Assembly: GCA_002633005.1 (NCBI GenBank)
Contig: NMRA01000433.1
Location: 224,891-288,890 of the forward strand
Direction of reading: 5' to 3'
Origin: Phoronis australis
Taxonomy: Eukaryota; Phoronida; Phoronidae
Length of the DNA: 64,000 bases
Below the pieces are notes generated by a model. It was not told the DNA's origin. It worked only from the letters and a program-made list of their open reading frames with translations, and did not search any database. Positions 1 to 12,700 of this stretch are shown in pieces. Numbering within the stretch: position 1 is the first letter of the stretch; each line of letters begins with the position of its first letter. The translations under genes and the position numbers were made by a program.

Positions 1-231
1 GCAGGATCCTCTCCAGCGCCCTGTCCGACATCCTAGGCAAGAGAAACCTCAGCCCCCTCTGTCTGTTGAGGCTAGGATTCTCAATGCTCTCGTGAATAGC
101 TTCTTTGACCCCTCTCCTAAACCAGTTTTCCTCACGACGAGTCACGTGACAACTCAGTGGCCTGATAAAGTCCTCGAGAGGAAGACGTAACGTAGCTATC
201 TCTACGTAACTGTAAGTCCAGTAATAGATTT
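1..231 (-). mobile_element. GIY-YIG-type retroelement, C-terminal fragment
   Basis: A minus-strand frame, open from a double stop near 235 to the window edge, reads HVTRREENWFRRGVKEAIHE, then NPSLNRQRGLRFLLPR. The RxVKEAI and PSLNR-GLR motifs are familiar from the C-terminal tail next to GIY-YIG endonuclease domains in invertebrate (for example Penelope-like) retroelements. Only the tail is in the window; the element may extend left. The family is recognised by motif memory, not by a search. Confidence 0.6.
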
Positions 232-629
232 ATTAATTTTTCTACCTTATTACAACAACTGGATGACTGGAAACATTCATCGTATTATAAGGGCGCTTTC
301 ATTACATATGTGGCATTGAAGGTTAAACGATGATTTCACGGCTCTCATTCTTTTCCCATTATCAGTTTCAAGGCCTTTCCAAGAACATTTCTGCACCATA
401 TCCCCTCTCTTCAAAATTCACACCCTTCTACATGTCTGCCAAACGTTTGGTTATGTTTGGATTTCTCAAGTGAACTGTCTCTGCTGGATGGCTTTCGATG
501 CTCTCGATGAAAAATTATCAAATAAAATCTTAACAATACAACTGTGTAATACAACAGCGAAAGTATTCAGAATCGAGGATTTTTCAAGGTCGATTTTAAA
601 TTAAAGTTTTACAACTCTCCACTTCTTTT

Positions 630-800
630 GCAAAAAATAATTGCTATTTTTCCCATTTTCAAAGGGCGGTTAGTTTGCCACAAATAAAGAAAACCCAAAC
701 CTAATGCTATTTATGACTCCTACACAGTATAAACCATGCAAGCCATAGACAAAATTTCCCTTTATCTTTATTTTTGTGGAGAAATTTGACAAAGCCGAAT
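630..800 (+). repeat. Dispersed repeat family A, copy 1
   Basis: Shares a series of blocks with other copies: gcaaaaaataattgc, cattttcaaaggg, cacagtataaacc and gtggagaaatttgac, in the same order and spacing. Other copies are at 1365-1545 and 15015-15215, with more distant ones elsewhere. Probably an old transposon fragment. Confidence 0.65.
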
Positions 801-1364
801 TTCCAACTCGAGTGCTTTTCAACATGCGTGAGAACTCTGAATTTTACAGTAAAAGTTTGTGTACGTCACCTTCAACTGGTACTTCAAGCATTGACTACTT
901 GAATTTATTGCGAGTTTATATTTGGTAGCCATGTTGTCCATTCACTCACCGTTGTATGGCATTGTCTATAGCATTTTTACAGTCATAGTCTGTACTTACA
1001 TCTAGTCATTGTATTTATACTTGATTGCAAAACTATCTCTTCACTGTATCCATAAATATACTGAATTCACCCCTGAAGCTGTCAGTGAATAATAAAATTC
1101 TAAACGTAACAATAGACTGCATATGCCACTATCCATATCCAATTGATTACATAACAAGCATTCCTGATAGATTTAATCAGTCACATACTGGGTTCCTCAT
1201 TATAATCAGTCATATAATGGGTTCCTCATTATACACGCATTAGATTACAATTACACATCCATATAGCATGCAATTTGCGAGTTGGATTGAAACATGGCAC
1301 AAAGTGTTTAATTTGGCAGAGGTTGCATTATTAGGAGACAAAGTACAGTCCCCAATGGCGGATT

Positions 1365-1575
1365 ATTATTTTGCACAAAAATAATTGCCAAAATTGTCAC
1401 TCTTCCAATTTTCAAAGGACGGTTACTAAGGAAACAACAGAAGCTTTACCAAACGTTGTTTTATGATATCTGCACAGTACAAACCTCGATACTAGACTGA
1501 ATTCTGCCTTATCGTCTCTTTGAGGAGAAATTTGACAAAATCAATGAAATTCTGTTTGTCCATCATATCGTGTGC
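1365..1575 (+). repeat. Dispersed repeat family A, copy 2
   Basis: Blocks gcacaaaaataattgcc, aattttcaaagga, gcacagtacaaacc, gaggagaaatttgac and catatcgtgtgc align in order with copies 1 and 3. Confidence 0.65.
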
Positions 1576-3361
1576 TAAATAAGTGAAAGGTCATATCTTA
1601 TTAACTACAAATGTAAGGACCCTGATTTTATGGAAACTGACAGAATTTTTGAATTTGGGCTTGTTTTACGAAATTACACAGTTTCAACACATTTTACTAT
1701 TAAATTAATTCAGTGGAAAATGTCATAATTCCCAATGTGTTTTTTGTTATTAACCTCGACAATGTAATTGGATTCTACAAATTTCGCTGCCCGAGACCAA
1801 ATGTGGCTTGATTGACAGTTGGATTGCAACAAACTTGCAAATTCTTCCTGAAGATGGCGCTGTTCTTGTTTCAGTTAGAGCTAGTACAGAAACGCCTAAC
1901 ATTGCATGCAATGAAAACAACAAGGGAACTTTAAAGAATGTTTTTGCACTTATTAGCAAGGTAACATCACTGAGTGCTTACAAAACTGTCTAGGCTTGTG
2001 GTCATCCTCAAAATAAAGGTTGAGTGGACTTGGTCACCGGGACAGGCTTTTGTTTCGTTTTAGTTTTGTAATTATATTTTGCAATTTTATATTTTGAAAT
2101 AGTAAACCAGAATGACGATGTTTGAAAATATATCAAGGAACTCCATAGGGATAGAGGTTAATGCAAAAACGAAATTACCAAGGGAACAGTGGTAGTCTAA
2201 TCCATTCAAAAATTCGCTTATACTGCCCCAAACATGGTAGAAACATGCCCGCAAAATTTGAATCCATCAAGGAGTCAGAAAATACACCAGCGAATCACCA
2301 GACGCATTCACCAGTTGGACGGCCGCCAGATCGATATGACAACACTAACGCCCACACGCACATATATATGGGCACGTGATAAATATTTTGCCATCAACCT
2401 ACCCAACTCAAAGAGTGATGTCGGGGGAAAAACCACAATCTAAGACGGCTTTGTTTGCAGAATTGGGAAGCAGGAAAAAGACCACTTGGTTATCAATCCG
2501 CTTAATACACACAGGGTTGAGATGTAAACACAGCATCTGGTCATGAGGCAATGTTTGTCATGTGGCCATTTGCATAACACAGCACTAGGAGAAATTATCC
2601 CACGGCAAATAATTTTGTTTATTAATTGAGAACTGCAGGCAAATCTACCTGCAGGGGAAATCACAAACAACTTTCATATTACACCTATAGTGAAATCTAC
2701 GCGTTTAGATTCTAATAGAATCAAAGGAAAAATTATTTGAGATTCCAACAAGCGTAGATACATCAATTTATCACCAATTATCTATCACGTCACTTGTCAA
2801 TGTCTGGAGAGAGTGAATTGTTGGACTTAATTGATTCACGCAAAGGAAATAATCAACACTTTAACATTCACTATGTAATGGAAACGAGAAATGTTTAAAT
2901 TCAGACAAACATGTAAGACATCTTGAAATGACTGTGAATCTTCATCGTGCATTACGTCCAGCAAATGAACAAGGGTCTGACAAAAGGACTTGACAGGAAT
3001 GTTTTCTACAGTTAAAGCTTGACAATTAATGACACAACATGGAGGACAAGAAACATTTTAAAACTAGAAATGGCAACAATAACGAATATCTTTGAAAAAC
3101 AAAAATAGTCCACTAAGTTATGAATTGATAGTGATTATGAAGGCAATCAATAGATGTCAGAGTGTAGGTCTGCTTAGCAGAAGGGGGGTTTAAAGCTTCG
3201 GTCACACATGAAAAAATTATGAAGACCATATAAAGAAAATAATTTATGCAAATGAGTCACATGCAAACGGCATTTCTTTCTTGCTTCATAACTGACTACA
3301 GCCAGACAAAGGGCATATGATTGCAATTCACCTAACACTAGGATTTTGAGGGACAGCTAAA

Positions 3362-3500
3362 TTGACCAATCAGAATGCTGCGTTCTTGACACACCTTCGT
3401 TTCCAAGCCGCCATTTTACCCGACAAACCACAAAGTTATTGCTTGTTTGTCGACTTTTCGAAAAAGGGCAGAGCTTGCAATAGGTCAAATGGAAAGAAGA
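3362..3500 (+). repeat. Dispersed repeat family D, copy 1
   Basis: Reads ttgacacaccttcgtttcca, gccgccatt, cccgacaaacca, ttgtcgacttttcg and gcagagcttgcaataggtca. The same blocks occur at 4170-4300, so the two copies bracket laminin exon 23. Confidence 0.65.
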
Positions 3501-3582
3501 GGTCTAAAAGCCCTGGCACCACTTATAAGACACTCTCAATTAAAGTTCACAGGTCACTACCATGGCAACAACATTCACTCAC

Positions 3583-3760
3583 CTCCTTCTTAATAGTGAC
3601 CGACTCTAGAATCATCTGGCCAACTTCTAAATTCGGTATTGTGAGGCTCTTGGCATCACTGTAGGCGCTGAGGGCAGCGTCATAGGCTTTGGTGGCGTCT
3701 TCACGCGCCATGTCTGACGACGACTTGGCCATGTTGTAGAGGCCCTCAAGGTCAGGGAGG
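3583..3760 (-). CDS. LAMC1: Laminin gamma exon 23: coiled coil, last exon visible
   Basis: Residues about 1256-1315. Reads [20 protein letters not shown], then [18 protein letters not shown]. Ends at the codon GAG before donor GTGAGT (phase 0), so at least one further exon must follow to the left. Acceptor TTCCAG|C. Confidence 0.9.
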
Positions 3761-6700
3761 CTGGAACAGAACAGTCAGCATCATGATCACAAGGGAAAGT
3801 CGGCATCGTTGATGGTAGATTTGCAAGAAAATGAACCACGAGCTATAACATGCCGTAATACTCCCAGCAAAACGGAGAACTCTACATTTACTAGAGGGCC
3901 CTAGAAAATGATGGACATGCATATAGACATGCATGATTATGGGTCAAGGGTCATATAGTTACCTTCATTGCCACCGTCCACTGAATATGGAATTGTCCAT
4001 TATGCGTAAGGAAAATTCACAGAATCTTAATTGGGAAAAGAACAAAGTCTTTGCGAATATTCACACAACTAATTTCTCAGATGATTTGAATAAGTCCTTG
4101 GACAAACAGTGACGTGGTAACAAGAACATTGCAAAGTATTTATTGACTTATTGCCAGGACTTTGAGTGACTCCTGCATTGACACACTTTTGTTTCCAAGC
4201 TGCCATTACACCTGACAAACAACACATTGTCGGGTAAAACTTATTGTTTGTTCGTCGACATTTGGCAAGGGGGCGCAGCTTGCGATAGGTCAATACATAC
4301 GTAAAAACTGGGAGCCTAAGACGAAATTTCTGTCTTATGCCAGATCTCATGAAATGGCCGCCTGGAATGTCACGTAAATACCATCTCAATCAACATACAC
4401 ACCACAAAAACGTTACATACTCTAATGAAGATGAGTCGTTACATGGTACTTTCTGATTTAACAACATGTCCCACTTAATTATAATTAACACAAGAGAAAA
4501 CCAGCAGCATACTCTTGACGCAGTTTCTCGATATTTTTCTTGGTGTTATCCGGCATGGCAAGAGCTTCTGTGGTGATCCGTAATGCTTCCTTTGAGTTGT
4601 TGAGCGCCTTGGAGGCCAGCTCTTCTATCTTGGCCGCATCGTTTTCTTGCCTGAAAAGTTTTGTAAGAAACTCCATGACTGTTCTTGACAACTCAAGTGA
4701 TGGTCGTGAATAGGCAGGTATCACGTTATTTCACATTACGTTTACAAAAAACCTTGTAGCTGGACACAGCGCCATAATCAAAACCCTATTAAATCCCAAG
4801 CAGCACCATCTATAGGAGCAAAAAAGAAACGGTGATTTTAACCGACCGATAATTTCAATGACAACCATTTTGCTAGCAGTGTCTGCCAATAAGGGTTTGA
4901 GCTCGCTAGCAAAACTCTCGCCTTCTGTGATTTTGCATGAAGATGCGTGATTATGCATTTCTCGCAAGTATGTCAAACGAAACCTCTGGCTAGGATAAAC
5001 TGTGTGAAACAAACACAAATGTCCTGTTGCGTAATTGAATGTCACGTGAGAAAGTTCTTGCTTAAGTTCAGCTCAGCTCTTAAGACACAACTGGACCATT
5101 AAAAGAAACAAAAATAACATATCGGTGACAGTAGTGCTTATCAATGGACGTTTTTTCACGCTCACCATTATCTGTTCAAACTACTTACATCGTAGACTCT
5201 TCACGCGCCATCTTGGACAAGTCGGACATGTAGTCGTTCTGCTGACCATACTTGGTGAAAGCCTGACGTGCCTTTTCCAGGTCTGGTATAGCCTGCTCCT
5301 GCAGGTATTTGTCAGCACGGTGGAGGGACGCCTCCGCGTTGGATATGGCCTGGTAATGATAGCAACAAATAGAACCTGATGATCCCAACAATGAATAGAA
5401 CTTGGAAACAGCACAATGTCTGACCAGTGTCTGGCCTGATGGTAAGTGCAATGAATAGAAATGGGAAACAGCACAGTGTCTGACCAGTGCCTGGCCTCAC
5501 GACAACAGGGCCCCATGGAAAGCAGTGAAAATTGATGGGGCTACCTTCATTATAAATATTACAATAATAAATAAATAAATAAATAAATGAAAGCGCTCAG
5601 AGGAGCAACACTTGGCAAAATTATTTGAGAAGACCTCAACGAAGATAACGACGATGGAGATGATGATGACGATGATGATGGTGGCATTAGTGAACAATAT
5701 GATAACATTCATATGACGAACGAAGATGTCAGAAATCAGTCAGAAATAGGCTATAGTATTGTTCAACAGCAGGTAAACCAAGGACATATTATTGTTCAAC
5801 AGCAGGTAAACCAAGGACATAGTATTGTTCAACAGCAGGTAAACCAAGGACATAGTATTGTTCAACAGCAGGTAAACCAAGGACATAGTATTGTTCAACA
5901 GCAGGTAAACCAAGGACATAGTATTGTTCAACAGCAGGTAAACCAAGGACAGTGCAGCAGAATTGGTCAACAAAGGAATAGTGTAAAAAGTAAAGGTCCT
6001 TGCGAAAAACAGAAAATATCTTCTGAAAGCCCGTTCGAAACTAATCTACCAATGTAGATTTACAAAATCTCATAAAATTTTTGAAAAATTGTTTTGAAAT
6101 TCAAAGGAAGATAACTCAAAAACAGTAAGTTAGAGAAAAAATGTCACAGGTCATTAGAAAGAGTATACCTTAGAGAATACACATGCAAAAATTCATGTCA
6201 TTTTCACTTCCAGTTCATAATGGCACCCCAGCACGATTGAAAATGAGTAAAAATTCGTCAGATCTGCCATCTTGAAAGCAACTTCTAGTCCTGCAGCATT
6301 TGATAGCTAGTCACAGGAAACTAACATGTGGGAAGTTTCGAAGCAATTGGTCCCACAATGCACCCTCTACAGGACAAAACGTTTTAATCCCAAAATCGAG
6401 GAACACGTGATTGTGCAGATGCCAATATTTCCGCCATCTTTAATCAGAAATTCATGACTTCAAGAGTATTGGTAGTACTTGTCCACTTCTATATTTATGC
6501 CAATTTTCAGCCATGTACAGCAAAAAATGTGGCCTCTATGAGTCTTTGAATCTGAATTCGAAAACAAAATGGCTGCCAGGTCTGCCATGGTGGATCGGAT
6601 GTTGACGAAAAACAATAGGCCTCCAGTACTTCCGGGACTACGGGTTGTGTGTGAATTTCTTGAGAATCGGATGAAAAATCCGACCTGTAGAGTGCGAACA

Positions 6701-9700
6701 AAAAAAAAAACTGATGTCAGAGCAACACACTTGGCGAAATTTATTTAAATTTCACCAAGTAACAAATAAGCAATGACTAGAACTGGTAAAAAGCCAGGTG
6801 CCTAGCACAGGACACGTCAAATATTGACAGCCAAAATCACATTGCCCCGTCACTCTAGCACCACTGATGATGAAGTTCGCTTGCTTTCAGTCGCAGCGAT
6901 AGGGAATTCCGCTTGGGTACAGCCATCGTGACTGGGAATTCTGGGTAATTTTTTCACATTGTTTTTGTCATGTGCTGCATTTTCCGTAAAAACTCACCAA
7001 ATTTGGACACAACATTGCAGACAAGCAAAATTTTACTTTTATCATTTTTAATGAAAGACAGCAAGTATTTTGAAAATAAAGATGGCAGCCACAAACATGG
7101 ACGTAAGAGTACCTCTTCTATCATCTTCGCCTGGGCTGACGCCATCTCCACATTGCTCACAGCATCATTCTTATTCTTGGTGATCGCCTCGCACTTTTCC
7201 ATTAACTGTTGTATGGCCGCCCTGAGGTCCACTAGAGCTTGAGTGTCTTGCGTCTGGCCTGGAAAGTAAGCACGACAAGTCTTCATAACAACAGCAGCAA
7301 CAACTGTTTATACAATCCCTGAACATTCTTGAATGGAATGCATTCATGCCACTCAATAACAATGCCATATAAACCAGAATACAGCTCTGACAACAACTCC
7401 CCATACATTATTTCGCACTGACCGCCCACTAATCTCTCTTTTCCCTCTCCGTTGTTGCCAAAACCAACTACTAATATCATTGTCTCCTATGATTCAGTCT
7501 GTCAGCACCGATTCTTGTTTAAGTTGAAACTGAAACTTTTGTCTGCATATATAAAAATGTAAATAGGTCAATAAAGTGATCCTCGCCCCTTCTAGTTGAA
7601 CAGTTGACTTACACGCAGCTTGTACACATTCTTAACAGTTTAGTGTTAGTATAATATGACAGCCTAACTCTCCACAAAAAAGAAAGATTAAGCAAAATTC
7701 AGCTGATTATCAATAACTAAATTTCTACTGTGTACACATTACACAACATCTTTCCATTATTTGTAGTAAAGGCAATCATTCTTTGAACAATGGAAAACTT
7801 CAAATTTTCATTACGAGCACAAGAAATGGACTTATCCTGATGACTGGTATGAATATTTGGCTATCAACACATGCGAATTTTCACGAGGTCGAAAGACAAC
7901 TAACTGCACCACAAGGGGTAGATACATACACTGTGAAGTTGAAAGAGTTTAAAACTGCACAACACACAACACTGTCAGCTATTCAGTAAACCTGAACACT
8001 GTAAACAGGAAAGTTAATTAAACAAGAGCATGGAGATGTGAATTACAGTTATATTGTACCTGAGGCAAAGCGGGCGTCCGCCAAAAGAGCGTTGACGGAA
8101 TCGTTGACCTCCTTCAGCCTCTCTCTGAACTCAGTGTTGTCGACGACCTCAGGGTTAGTGCCAACTGTGTCGATCAGGTCACGTAATTCTTTGACCTTCT
8201 TACGGTGAGCATTAACCTCCTCTTTGACAAGATTGTAACATGGAGGACAGTCTGCGAAGGAGACGATACACTGAACCAGAAGTAAAAATGTGGTAAAATT
8301 CCACCAGTTAAAGAGTGCAATACCAGTATGAAGAAGTGAAACTTCATTTTCTTATCCTTCATTCAAGATAAGAAGCACTAACTACACAAAAAGTACCTAG
8401 CGTGGCGTACATGAAATAATATCCCACGAGACATTATTCCGCGTATCGACCTTGACCTAAGTGTTTATCCCGTACACATTGAATTTGTGAGTTTCCTTTG
8501 TTTTCTTTCGGCATTTTCTAAATACTTCACCTTGATTGTTTATGTGGCTAACCACAACTTGATGTGTATGTATATGGGCATTATGTAGCTAAATTACAAG
8601 AAAACAGTTTTAATGTAACCTTTTATTACTTGAAATTGATAAAAAGTGTGAAAACAACAGTTATCGTGTATTGAACTTTTATCATATTTCGAAAATAAAT
8701 AAATAACAAGAATATTTATAACATTGTAAAATCCTCATCGGGTAGTTGCACTCATTCATGAAACTAAGTCATTGACCGGAGCGCTGGCCTATACGTCATC
8801 TGTTTTCACGAAGATGTTAAAAGTGCCAGTGTTGATGACAGCTCTGGCGAATATGCCTGTTGTAGCGTTGTTGCAGGTACATTGTTGCATTTCTACAGAT
8901 TCTGTAGCCTTGGTAAAAAGCTGTTTACTTAATATACGACAGTCTGTTGATACAGCTAGCTGGCTGGCTACGGATTCTGTAGCATGGATAGGTTCACATG
9001 ATGCTGGGACAGTCGTCATTGCTGCTTGTGTAATACTGTTGCCGATAGTAACGGGTGCTGTCATGACCAGTGACAACAATGTTTGATATTGGCGAGGAAT
9101 CGGTGCCTGAGTTGCAGATGATATAATATACAGAAATAGAAAACTGAGTTCCAGATGTTACGATTGAGATCTGGTTGCATGTTGAGTGATATTTACCATA
9201 GACATCTTATATGGTATTTACCATAGACATCTTATATGGTATTTACACTGCTAGAATTGTATTACTTTAAGCTATTTTGCGAAAGTTTGATGATCTAACC
9301 AGCTAACGACGTCGAGTTGACATTGACCAACCTTTTGAACCTTCAATGAGGGCCCTCTTGGAAAGCAGTGCTATCACTGAAGAGGCCACCCTCATTTTAA
9401 ATATCACAATAATAAATAAATAAATAAATAAATGTCAGAGGTCACTGTTGAAGTAGTGCTGGAGGTGAATACAGAAAACATTATTACATGGCAGTATTTC
9501 CCTCGACAGATTCAACGCGTATGGGATATTATTCATACCATAGTTGGCATCTAAAATTTTTGTGAGCCGTTTGGATTGTTTAGTGCACTAATCATTATAA
9601 GTCCTTGAAAATATCATATCTGCAATTGTAACTTCGAAATTAGTGAGATTTTACTATATGTCGAATAATTCTTTGTTTAAAGATCGGCAAAATTCCACAG

Positions 9701-12700
9701 CAAAATTTTCGGATCATACTATTTTCTTGTTATAATTTTGAAGGAGGCAGAATATTTTAAAGAAAATTTTGGAAAAGTGGAGAAAAGATTGGGTCGAAGT
9801 TCACCTATGTACCCTAACCATCATTGGCCACCAATTTTGTTAGAGAAGTAAAGAAAGACCACATCACTATCTTGACAATGACCAAAAGCAAGAAACGCAG
9901 TCTGATCTGTATCCGCAAGGCTGCGTTCTTGAGAGTTTGGCGAGGTAACACAAGATCTCGTGAGAAATCTCCATGCAGCACAACAAATCATGTGACCTCA
10001 ATAGCATACAGTCATGACTTGAATTACAGAACAGGGTCCTACTCTGACACAACACTTAAAACAGGCCTATCAATATAGCTTGACCTGTGCTCCGTAATGC
10101 AAGATTCTCCAGAGTTTGGCAAAGTCACACATGTCCTGGCAAAACATCGACATGTATGACAAGCGAATCACGTGACCATCCTTGCCTTCACTTGTAAGTT
10201 TCTTGCATTATGGAACAGGTGGTGAACTCAAACCTACCAATACATCCAGCTGTTAAGTTATGCTTATTCTCTTGGCACATATCACACTGTTGTCCTGTGA
10301 TTCGACTGGAGTCGGTGCAAGGACACTGGCCAAATTCATCACACTGAAGACTGACGGAGCCTCGTGGGTCGCACTGACAGGCTGCAGGTGAAAGTTCAAA
10401 GGTCACAGAGTTAAATACAACCTAGTATTTTAATTCAATATCCAAATGACCAAGGTCGCCATCAACCATCAGAACATTTAAACTGAACGGACTCCACAGA
10501 AACATGTGGTAAAGAAAATTAAAAACAACTGGTTTCCTACTTATTCTGCAAAGCAAACTTTCATAAGGTTACCATAGCAACTCTTTACAAACATGCATTA
10601 ATTGTAACCACAAACTGATATTCAAGCTCAAATATATGACAGTTTACAGTTCATAAGATACAGCCAAAAATCTTTACATATAACAGTGTTTGTCCGAGCT
10701 TGCTTTTGCATCATTTGGCATAATCAAGATAAAAAGACATGTGAGCAACTCTTTGGACCTAAGTTCTAATAAGTTTTAAGACATAGATTTACAGAAATGA
10801 CTAATAACAATTTTGTCTCTTAGTTTTCTACACACTTTTCATTGTTCATAAAATTTTCCCAAAAAGTGCCTCTCAATTTTCCACAGGACAGTTAGTAAAG
10901 TCGGTAGGTCATTCTATAAGTAAACTTTGTCGCCCCCATTAGTCATTACCAGTCATATTTGCTGCAGACATAATTAGTCTTGACGACGGTTAAACGGTGT
11001 TTTGTCTAATTAATTTGGTCTCCTACTGTACACCATGCGTAGTTCTCTACAAATTTAGTGATTTCTGGATGCTTTCTTGATGTCCAATAAACAGCAGACG
11101 ACCAAGTGAGTGGAAAATGAGAAACAAGAACAAGATGACCACGTCGTCTGCGCCCCACAGGGTACCAGAGACAAACACCACACACCTGTACACCCTGCAG
11201 AGGAGAACCCGTAGAACTCGGGGACACATTGATCGCAGTTGAGTCCACCAATGCCAGGCTTGCAGTAGCACTGCCCAGTGGTTAAGTCACACGAGCTGTT
11301 GTAGGCACCAATTCGGTCACACGTGCACCGCTCACAACCTGAAAATACAAAATATTGTTTGTATTAAAGCATACTCTGAACTGTTATCTCATCATTGATG
11401 GCCTGAGAACCTCAAGGTTACTGACCTATGACCTTATTTGTAAGCCACAGTTTAACCTGCCATTGCATGAAGAGTTTCATAAATGATATTCTTTCAAGCA
11501 TAAGATATGGCATGACACATAGTCATGCAGCTAAGCCATTTCTGAGTGATATTTGACATTCACTCTCAGTGTCAACCTTAGTCACAACACAGTGATGTCA
11601 ATCAACTTGGACTCTCTCCCATTGACTAACAAACCGTGAGTGCACACATCCCCACAGGAGGTCAAAGTTCAGACCACCAAAAGCTCAATGTCCACTGAAG
11701 GCTCAAACAAGTACATCCAACGACCAGAGCTGCCAGCCCCTCAAGTACATAACCTTTAACCTTCGCGTGAAAAATCCATAGTTTGCAAGGGAAAACCACT
11801 GTACAATTTCCAACACTTTCAGAAAGTTTAAACTTTAAACACAAGATGGATTGGTACACACCAAACCAACACTTCTCAATACCAAATCACATTCCACTAA
11901 AATAGCAACATTAGACCTACATAATATTCAGATTGTCACATTAAAGTTCTCAGCACTTGCTGTCTGCTCAATTTCTTCCCACACTACCACAGCCCCACAA
12001 ATCCTGATATCTCATAATTCCTGATCCATAACGGTAAGTTTCAGGGTTCTCAGAGTTAAAGACAGCGTGATTAAACGCATTCAATTCCAATACCGTTCTC
12101 TAAATTTAATCAAATTCATCAATATCATCAACTCCAAAATTTCACTCAAGACAATATTCCACCATATAAAACTAAGTCGGCCCATTTTTCATTGGCCAGT
12201 TCTTCACAAAACATGGAATTGATGAATCGTCAAAGAGAAATTCTGCATACAAACTGCATTCTACACTGTATTTAGGATGTGTCTTATTGGTCGGATCTTG
12301 TGCTCTCAATGATTTCCATACCTTTCCAATACTTCCTACCAAGATCTTCAACGATCTGGTGCTTTGAAACACTGGCAATTTTAAAGATAATTTTAATTTT
12401 ATCTGATTCTTTGAAGAGAAACCAAATGCTCAAATTCGTAACATTTGAAAATCCGTACGTGGTCATTTTTAGGCCCTAAAAGAACGTAGACTTCAGATAA
12501 ACCTGTAAGAGGACGTAGACTTCAGATAAACAGTTGACAGCCACGAACTACACAACATTCACAGAAGTCTTCAGTTCTGCCCTCAACTTAACTCCTTTGA
12601 TCACTTCCACACCATTGATCAGTATTCACATTTGGCCATTGTCAACAATTGATGACAGTTAAACCTTCTCCCCTGATGACTACAATTGATCATAGTCAAC

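Larger units (their letters stand above)
231..3582. other. Region left of laminin exon 23: intron or 3' flank, no exon seen
   Basis: Since the last visible laminin exon ends with a good donor, this is at least partly an intron. No minus-strand open frame with coiled-coil character and splice sites was recognised. It contains repeat family A copies at about 630-800 and 1365-1545 and a family D copy at about 3362-3500. The rest is AT-rich sequence without clear features. Confidence 0.6.

Noticed and set aside
2-190. Plus-strand frame of 62 codons ending in TAA, looking like a C-terminal exon
   Set aside because: The opposite strand carries recognisable retroelement motifs (RGVKEAI, PSLNRQRGLR), so the plus-strand frame is a shadow.
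1750-1993. Overlapping frames on both strands near 1800, considered as a further laminin exon
   Set aside because: Neither translation has coiled-coil character, and no matching splice pair in phase 0 was found.
2690-2760. Small palindromes around gattctaatagaatc
   Set aside because: Too short and AT-rich to separate from chance.
5713-6057. 114-codon plus-strand frame with 11-residue repeats
   Set aside because: Product of the 33-bp intronic minisatellite; no splice or domain evidence.
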